From positions 1-6,367 of the forward strand of contig JAKAWO010000180.1 of the NCBI GenBank assembly GCA_021827255.1: a stretch of DNA of 6,367 nt. The letters are read 5' to 3'. A model generated the notes under the pieces. It made no database searches and was not told the origin of the DNA. It saw nothing but the letters and a program-made list of their open reading frames with translations. Both the position numbers and the translations under genes were made by a program. Positions 1 through 6,367 of the stretch are shown in pieces. Within the stretch, counting starts at the first letter, position 1. Each line of letters begins with the position of its first letter. This DNA is from Acidobacteriota bacterium (GTDB lineage: Bacteria > Acidobacteriota > Terriglobia > UBA7540).

Positions 1-135
1 CAGCTTGGTCTTTTCTTCCGCTGAGTATTCCTTGAGGCCGTAAGGCGGATCAGTGACGATGGCGTCAATGGAATCCGCCGCCCGCCGCTCCGTCCATTCC
101 AAGCAGTCGCCCAGGTAAAGACTGTATCGCGCCAT
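1..135 (-). CDS. DNA methyltransferase, N-terminal part (cut by window edge)
   Basis: The first 45 residues of a SAM-dependent DNA methyltransferase are visible and the rest lies beyond base 1. The protein opens MARYSLYLGDCLEW, the short strand and GDC(L) turn typical of amino-methyltransferases whose catalytic motif IV comes first. Motif IV follows as TDPPYGL, with D29-P30-P31-Y32 in the catalytic loop that flips and methylates adenine-N6 or cytosine-N4; which base cannot be told from this piece. The ATG at 135 is favoured because the homologous start of such enzymes falls exactly there. It sits two bases after the stop of the upstream methyltransferase remnant (TAG-AG-ATG), as in a translationally coupled pair. 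Only a weak purine stretch (GAGAG) precedes it. It may protect DNA from the NotI-like nuclease in this island or belong to the older disrupted locus. Family is confident; specificity and completeness are unknown. Confidence 0.85.
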   Translation of the reverse strand, partial: MARYSLYLGDCLEWTERRAADSIDAIVTDPPYGLKEYSAEEKTKL

Positions 136-137
136 CT

Positions 138-338
138 CTAACTCTCGTCCACGTTTAAGGCAATATGACCACGAATAGTGATGCCGTCTGGGCGGCCGGG
201 AAAATCCTTCGGTTCGTAGAAGCCGGCCGAAGCCGCTTCGGCGAGCATGGGCTTGGTCGGCTCCCGCAAAGTAATCAGCGCGCCGATGGCGGCTTGCCGC
301 CTCGTGCCAGACCCTCGGGTAAGAACGTCTGCCCCATT
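138..338 (-). pseudogene. C-terminal remnant of a large site-specific DNA methyltransferase
   Basis: An open stretch of 66 codons lies between an in-frame TAA (339-341) and a TAG (138-140). It has no convincing start; the first in-frame ATG is at residue 31. Its core reads AAIGALITLREPTKPM followed by LAEAASAGFYE. I recognise this as the end of the long site-specific DNA methyltransferases (often 800-1000 residues) that carry a nuclease-like C-terminal domain, where the family text is close to (R)AxIGVFITLEEPTKPM and EAASAGFY. Just before it, an RG-x6-Q/K-AAIG spacing matches the family's LRG...AxIG. The last 20 or so residues have drifted. No methyltransferase motif is left, so the fragment cannot be an enzyme. 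The N-terminal end of what looks like the same gene lies on the same strand at 2254-2670, on the far side of the R-M pair, in the order expected for one interrupted gene. Confidence 0.72.
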
Positions 339-353
339 TTAGACCGCCCGTGC

Positions 354-359
354 TAAGAT
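354..359 (+). promoter_or_regulatory. Possible extended -10 for the NotI-like gene
   Basis: TG-C-TAAGAT (TG at 351-352, hexamer 354-359) resembles an extended -10 element and matches TATAAT at 4 of 6 positions. Fourteen bases separate it from the ATG at 374, so transcription would start around 366 and leave a leader of about 8 nt. No good -35 is visible, and no Shine-Dalgarno sequence precedes the ATG. The element lies just outside the methyltransferase remnant, so it may have come with the inserted cassette. Confidence 0.3.
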
Positions 360-373
360 GCGCCATTGCTCCT

Positions 374-1339
374 ATGGATAAGAATAAACCGGGCGGGTCG
401 AAACCAAAATCGCAGTACAGGTATGGAATTGCCGAGTGGTACGGAAGGCCATTCCTCGCCCTTACTGAGCAAGAGAGGAGAAATTTCGCTCAGCTCCAAA
501 AGATTCTGAAGAAGGCGAGGCCGGCGCAGGCCTGCCCCTTTCAGTCGCGCCAGGGGCACCCCGTCGCGTGCAACAAGGAGGGCGGTGTGTGCTCGCTGAG
601 ATTGTACGAGCGGAGAACGGATTCCGGGCTGGTGCGTCCGGCTTCCGGAGAGCTTGCGCACATCTCGACAACTTGCCCGAGCCGGTTCGAAGAGGATCAA
701 ACCATCTACCGCTGGGTCAGTGAAACGATATTGGGCTGCGAGAATCCCCTTGTCGTGGCGGAAGTTGGGTTCTTGGAGCGCCCGCGCCCAGAGGCGGGAG
801 CCGATACGCGCGGCCAGGCTGGGGATGACGTCGGCAGGATTGACAGGGTTCTTGTCGTTCCGAATAGCAAGCCCCTCGCGTGGTGCGCGCTCGAAGTTCA
901 AGCCGTATATTTCCAAGGACGCGCCATGAAGTTCGATTTCGAGAACATTCTGCAACACTCGGGACAGGCTCTACCGTTTCCTGCGGCACCTCGCCGCCCT
1001 GACTACCGCAGCAGCGGACCCAAGCGGCTCATGCCCCAGCTTCAGATCAAGGTTCCGTCATTGAGACGGTGGGGCAAGAAGATGGCGGTCGTGGTTGACC
1101 GCGCCTTCTTTGGCGCCATGGGGAAAATGGATGTAGTGAAGGACGTATCGAACTGCGACGTGGCGTGGTTCGTGGCGAGCTATGACGAGAGCAGCGGCGG
1201 GATTAGGCTCCGGCGCGGCGACTTACACCTGACCACACTCGAGCGATCCGTTGAGGGCTTGACGGCCGGAACCCCGGTTACCCTTGATGTCTTCGAACAG
1301 CGCATCATTTCCAAGCTCCAGCGGCTCCCCCAGCCATGA
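374..1339 (+). CDS. NotI-family type II restriction endonuclease
   Basis: A 321-residue protein recognisable as a relative of NotI (about 383 residues), a type IIP enzyme that cuts a GC-rich palindrome. Seen here: an N-terminal IAEWYGRPF segment matching NotI's IAEFFGH; four cysteines (C54 in ACPF, C66, C73 in GGVC, C101 in TCPSRF) with the order and context of the four that hold a structural iron in NotI; then a PD-(D/E)XK-type core with D157 (GRIDRVL) and E174-V-Q176 in ALEVQAVYFQG, equivalent to NotI's LEIQ strand. The C-terminal end (LTTLERSV...VFEQRIISKL) also resembles the end of NotI, so the gene looks complete. The ATG at 374 is preferred to the in-frame GTG at 350 because the additional 8 residues are not family-like and the GTG overlaps the putative -10. 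The last 117 bases overlap the opposite-strand methyltransferase gene, its likely partner. Recognition site is not predictable from sequence alone. Confidence 0.85.
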   Translation: MDKNKPGGSKPKSQYRYGIAEWYGRPFLALTEQERRNFAQLQKILKKARPAQACPFQSRQGHPVACNKEGGVCSLRLYERRTDSGLVRPASGELAHISTTCPSRFEEDQTIYRWVSETILGCENPLVVAEVGFLERPRPEAGADTRGQAGDDVGRIDRVLVVPNSKPLAWCALEVQAVYFQGRAMKFDFENILQHSGQALPFPAAPRRPDYRSSGPKRLMPQLQIKVPSLRRWGKKMAVVVDRAFFGAMGKMDVVKDVSNCDVAWFVASYDESSGGIRLRRGDLHLTTLERSVEGLTAGTPVTLDVFEQRIISKLQRLPQP

Positions 1340-2176
1340 GAGGTCCCGCCCCATCAAGGCCTCCCTCATGATCGAGTGATGAGTGTTTTTCATGGCCACC
1401 AGCGCCGTTTGCAGCCCGTGTTTGGCCGCGAGTCGGCGTATGGCCGGGCAGTCGTCGTAGCTCATCAGGAAATCGCCCTTGACACGGGAGACAAGGCGAA
1501 AAAGCCTTTCGTGATCGACGTTAGAGTGCGCGTACAGCCGTCGGCCGGCAACGGTGTACGGCGGGTCGATGAAGAAGGCCACGTCGTTGCGCCGCGCGTT
1601 CTCCGCGATAAGCGCCATTCCGTCCCCCGCGACAAACCGGATTCGATGCCTTTCCTCCGTAATGGTCCCGATGCGCCGCCGCAGTGTCTGGGGGTACCAG
1701 CGAGAAGCGAGACCCCGCCCGTTTTCCCCTCGCTTGAACAGTCCCGCCCCGGGAGCGATGATCCCGCCGCGCTGCACTCGATTCTTAAGGATGGTTTGAA
1801 ACGCCCGATCGAAGAGAGTCTTCGGCCGTTGGCTCAGCCACCACTTTACGGATTCCGGCGTGAATTCGAAAGAAGCAATTTTCAAGGCTAGGCGTTCACC
1901 CTGGATGCTGAGGATCGTCTTCCAGACCGAGGCGATGTCCTCGTCAATTTCACCCAAGGTCAGCCTCTGGGCAAGGCCCTCGAAGAGCGCCGAGAGGCCG
2001 ACAATTGCTCCGCCGGCGAACGGCTCGATGAACTCATGAGGGCGGCGAGGCAGCGCCCTAAGCCAACCGCGGACATAAGGCACCAGCCACGTCTTCCCAC
2101 CAGGGTAGCGGAAGGGACTTCGGTGGGGGACGGACGCGACGTTGATAACTCGCGGCGTTGCGGGTGAAGCTCCCAT
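1223..2176 (-). CDS. D12-class (Dam-like) N6-adenine DNA methyltransferase
   Basis: A 317-residue alpha-class adenine methyltransferase that transfers a methyl group from SAM to adenine N6 in DNA, here presumably shielding the site cut by the convergent NotI-like nuclease. Motifs in order: FRYPGGK (residues 22-28, motif X, SAM binding); FIEPFAGGAIVGL (49-61, motif I with the FxGG turn); a target-recognition stretch roughly 105-185; FFIDPPYTVAGR (201-212, catalytic motif IV DPPY at 204-207); then DFLMSYDD and a C-terminal THHSIMREALMGRDLSWL segment typical of the family. The ATG at 2176 is chosen because it lies directly behind a good -10 element; the longer reading from TTG at 2284 adds residues that cover this promoter and degraded coding DNA. 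The last 30 or so residues are a tail beyond the conserved fold and are encoded in the overlap with the nuclease gene. No sign of decay. Confidence 0.92.
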   Translation of the reverse strand: MGASPATPRVINVASVPHRSPFRYPGGKTWLVPYVRGWLRALPRRPHEFIEPFAGGAIVGLSALFEGLAQRLTLGEIDEDIASVWKTILSIQGERLALKIASFEFTPESVKWWLSQRPKTLFDRAFQTILKNRVQRGGIIAPGAGLFKRGENGRGLASRWYPQTLRRRIGTITEERHRIRFVAGDGMALIAENARRNDVAFFIDPPYTVAGRRLYAHSNVDHERLFRLVSRVKGDFLMSYDDCPAIRRLAAKHGLQTALVAMKNTHHSIMREALMGRDLSWLGEPLELGNDALFEDIKGNRGSGRQALNGSLECGQV

Positions 2177-2184
2177 GGCTGACG

Positions 2185-2212
2185 ATTCTACCAAAAAAAG
2201 GCTCCGACGCAA
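2185..2212 (-). promoter_or_regulatory. Promoter of the Dam-like methyltransferase gene
   Basis: Read on the minus strand: TTGCGT (-35, 2212-2207), 16 bases, then TAGAAT (-10, 2190-2185, 5 of 6 to consensus). TGG directly precedes the -10, making it extended. The -10 ends 8 bases before the ATG at 2176, so transcription would begin at or one base from the start codon, giving a leaderless or nearly leaderless mRNA. There is no Shine-Dalgarno sequence, in agreement with this. A T7 run lies in the spacer. Confidence 0.6.
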
Positions 2213-2422
2213 CCCTGTGCGAGACGGAGGCAAAGCCAAAAGACGGCGCGAACCGCCATCAGGTCGTTCCGGCCCAAAAATCAAGGCAACGCTTGAATCA
2301 AATCGGGGAGCTGGCGCGGGCCGCTGGTGACCATTTCCTGATAAACGGCTTGCGACTCCAGGCCCCAGTGCCAGGTGTCTCCAAACGCCGTGATTTGCGC
2401 CGCGGATTCTTCGCCGCTCGCT

Positions 2423-2505
2423 GTAGCGCCGAGCTTTAGCTCGGCACTTGCCGACCTGAAGGTCAGCGCTACGGAGGCATATGCTGACCTGAGGGTCGGC
2501 GCTAC
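2423..2505. repeat. 83-bp compound palindromic repeat inside the methyltransferase remnant
   Basis: The outer arms are exact inverted copies: GTAGCGCCGA (2423-2432) and TCGGCGCTAC (2496-2505). Between them lie smaller hairpins: CCGAGCT-TT-AGCTCGG (2429-2444), GACCT-GA-AGGTC around 2453-2464, TGACCT-GA-GGGTCG around 2485-2498, and the palindrome GCATATGC (2477-2484). The GACCT/AGGTC unit occurs twice, so it looks like two or three units of a REP-like mobile palindrome side by side. It replaces about 8 codons that relatives have after NSNAT and leaves the frame open through 32 codons. Confidence 0.7.
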
Positions 2506-2604
2506 CGCTGCGCCGGTGGCGTTGGAATTGAACGTCGGGCCGAGGTAAATCAGGTCAACCGATTCGTCCGCGACGTACTGGCGGAGAGTCCTTAAGTTGT
2601 CGCC

Positions 2605-2647
2605 AAAGCCGCTCGGCTTTGCTCGCGGCCCTGAGCCCGCCGAAGGG
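2605..2647. repeat. Second palindromic repeat inside the methyltransferase remnant
   Basis: AAAGCCG-CT-CGGCTTT (2605-2620) is a perfect palindrome with a 2-base loop. It is followed by CCCT...AGGG (2629-2632 and 2644-2647) around a CTGAGCCCGCCGA core. The second half resembles a dispersed intergenic repeat known from many bacterial genomes, of the type CCCTTCG...CTCAGGG. Together they replace two codons of the family sequence between WKNQ and FGDN, in frame. Confidence 0.55.
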
Positions 2648-2695
2648 TCACGCTGGTTTTTCCAGTCCATTTGCGCAAGAGCATAGCACAAGATA

Positions 2696-2723
2696 GGAAT
2701 TAGGAATCGTGGATTCGGAATTC
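2696..2723. repeat. Degenerate GGAATT/GGATTC short repeat in the secA upstream spacer
   Basis: Four imperfect copies of a GGAATT/GGATTC-like hexamer stand close together, including the small palindrome GAATC-GTG-GATTC (2704-2716). This AT-richer patch lies between the dead methyltransferase gene and the secA promoter. It could be simple-sequence expansion or the tail of a repeat element. No function can be assigned, and the rest of the spacer from 2671 to 2791 shows nothing else recognisable. Confidence 0.35.
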
Positions 2724-2791
2724 GGGGCCAGGGACTAAGGACGGGGAACTCTGCCGCCGGGTTACGCCGGGGGAGGGGCTCCGCAACGCCT

Positions 2792-2820
2792 TTGCCAAGC
2801 TCCAAAAGCCCAGTTACAAT
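2792..2820 (+). promoter_or_regulatory. secA promoter, leaderless arrangement
   Basis: TTGCCA (2792-2797, 5 of 6 to TTGACA), an optimal 17-base spacer, then TACAAT (2815-2820, 5 of 6 to TATAAT). Seven bases separate the -10 from the ATG at 2828, so +1 should fall on or next to the A of the start codon. The only purine motif (AGG, 2825-2827) abuts the ATG and cannot act as a normal Shine-Dalgarno sequence. This is the best promoter in the window. Confidence 0.72.
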
Positions 2821-2827
2821 ACCTAGG

Positions 2828-6049
<3,222 letters not shown>

Positions 6050-6210
6050 ACCCATGCGCCGGCCGACCGCTCACTCAGCGGCTTGATGAAAAGCAAGCGC
6101 CGGGATACTTCGCTCCGGCCGACAGCGCGGTAGGCGACAGATCGGCCCCACGCGCCAAAAGCGTTATTACAGCAAATGACCGTGCAACTCGCGGCCGACG
6201 CGTGAACTGG

Positions 6211-6236
6211 GAAGGGCGGAACTGAACCCGCCCTTC
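6211..6236. terminator. Strong hairpin between convergent secA and protease gene
   Basis: A perfect 9-bp stem, GAAGGGCGG (6211-6219) with CCGCCCTTC (6228-6236), closes an 8-base loop. It lies 161 bases after the secA stop and 11 bases after the stop of the opposite gene, so it could end transcription from both sides. There is no proper T tract on either strand, so it may instead be a 3'-end stabiliser or a weak terminator. The rest of the 6050-6247 gap holds no credible gene. Confidence 0.5.
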
Positions 6237-6247
6237 GCCCCCTCGCT

Positions 6248-6367
6248 TTACTGGCCGCTCGCGCCGCCCGGCGAGATCACCACGTACATGCCTTCGCCTT
6301 GGTGGATGACGCGTAACAGCGTTTGGCCGGTCGCCTGGGCGGCCAGGCGGTTGAAGTCCTGGACGTT
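6248..6367 (-). CDS. HtrA/DegP-like serine protease, C-terminal PDZ end (cut by window edge)
   Basis: The last 39 codons of a minus-strand gene, ending at TAA (6248-6250). The visible piece reads NVQDFNRLAAQATGQTLLRV, then a short basic/Gly turn and MYVVISPGG. This is the closing part of a PDZ domain as found at the end of Do/DegP/HtrA periplasmic proteases: an (N)V-x-DF-x-R helix followed by LLRV and a final strand FVVI. HtrA proteins degrade or refold damaged envelope proteins; the catalytic domain would lie beyond base 6367 and is not seen. Other PDZ proteins, such as a site-2 protease or C-terminal processing protease, cannot be fully excluded. The gene converges on secA and shares with it only the intergenic hairpin. 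Confidence 0.68.
   Translation of the reverse strand, partial: NVQDFNRLAAQATGQTLLRVIHQGEGMYVVISPGGASGQ

Larger units (their letters stand above)
2254..2670 (-). pseudogene. N-terminal remnant of a site-specific DNA methyltransferase
   Basis: Starts MDWKNQ at 2670. The family-specific pieces follow in order: FGDNLRTLRQYV, ESVDLIYL, FNSNAT, SGEESAAQITAFGDTWHWG, GPRQLPDLIQAL, and after an in-frame TGA (2283-2281) FLGRNDLMA. Intact relatives read nearly the same through LIQALRQFLGRNDMMAY, so the frame is unshifted and the stop sits where Gln is expected. The catalytic DPPF is GPTF here (Asp to Gly, Pro to Thr), which would abolish activity. Two palindromic repeats are inserted in frame, after WKNQ and after NSNAT, adding a net of about 13 and 24 codons. 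Homology ends near 2254; the rest, apart from the C-terminal end at 138-338, is gone. The frame is also open upstream of 2670 but shows no family similarity there. Identified from remembered family sequence; confident as a dead gene. Confidence 0.82.

Noticed and set aside
353..958. Minus-strand open frame of 201 codons opposite the NotI-like gene
   Set aside because: It lacks any family motif, while the plus strand carries the full cysteine and ALEVQ pattern of NotI-type nucleases.
1376..1891. Plus-strand open frame of 171 codons
   Set aside because: Mirror of the Dam-like methyltransferase coding region; no recognisable motif or start signal.
2423..2505. Possible CRISPR array, riboswitch or terminator at the compound palindrome
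   Set aside because: There are no regularly spaced direct repeats with unique spacers and no T tract, and the element lies inside a decayed coding sequence; a mobile palindromic repeat explains it better.
2671..2805. Upstream extension of the methyltransferase N-terminal remnant
   Set aside because: The frame is open up to 2805, but this part encodes a Pro/Arg-rich stretch unlike the family, covers the secA promoter, and the family start MDWKNQ lies at 2670.
6050..6225. Plus-strand open frame running from the secA tail to 6225
   Set aside because: It begins inside secA in another frame, has no start signal of its own, and its composition is random and Arg-rich.

Overview
GC-rich bacterial DNA. 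It carries a housekeeping gene (secA) and the end of an HtrA/DegP-like gene on the right, and a restriction-modification (R-M) island on the left. The phylum cannot be fixed from the sequence alone. An enlarged SecA, palindromic intergenic-type repeats inside a decayed gene, and promoters placed almost on top of start codons would fit Acidobacteriota or a similar soil lineage, but that is a weak inference.

Left part (1-2670), defence island. From left to right it holds: the first 45 codons of a DNA methyltransferase (minus strand, DPPYG motif, runs off the edge); a 66-codon remnant of the C-terminal end of a second methyltransferase (minus, 138-338); an intact NotI-family restriction endonuclease (plus, 374-1339); an intact D12/Dam-class adenine methyltransferase (minus, 1223-2176), whose 3' end overlaps that of the endonuclease by 117 nt; and a degraded N-terminal piece of a methyltransferase (minus, 2254-2670). 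The 66-codon remnant and the degraded N-terminal piece look like the two ends of one large site-specific DNA methyltransferase gene. The endonuclease/methyltransferase pair therefore appears to have replaced that gene's middle. The N-terminal piece has a broken catalytic motif (GPTF in place of DPPF), an in-frame stop, and two in-frame palindromic repeat insertions.

Right part (2671-6367). A short spacer with an excellent sigma70-type promoter leads into secA (2828-6049). This is a complete SecA translocase ATPase with all core motifs and a C-terminal zinc-binding SEC-C motif, plus an unusual insertion of about 136 residues in its second nucleotide-binding domain. A 198-nt gap with a strong hairpin separates secA from the convergent end of an HtrA/DegP-like protease with a PDZ domain (minus, 6248 to the edge).

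How the genes relate: the endonuclease and the Dam-like methyltransferase probably form a restriction-modification pair. The partial methyltransferase at the left edge may be a second protective enzyme or a survivor of the older locus. secA and the protease gene are envelope and secretion genes in their own transcription units. The promoters seen upstream of secA and of the Dam-like gene place +1 at or next to the ATG, so leaderless mRNAs are likely here.
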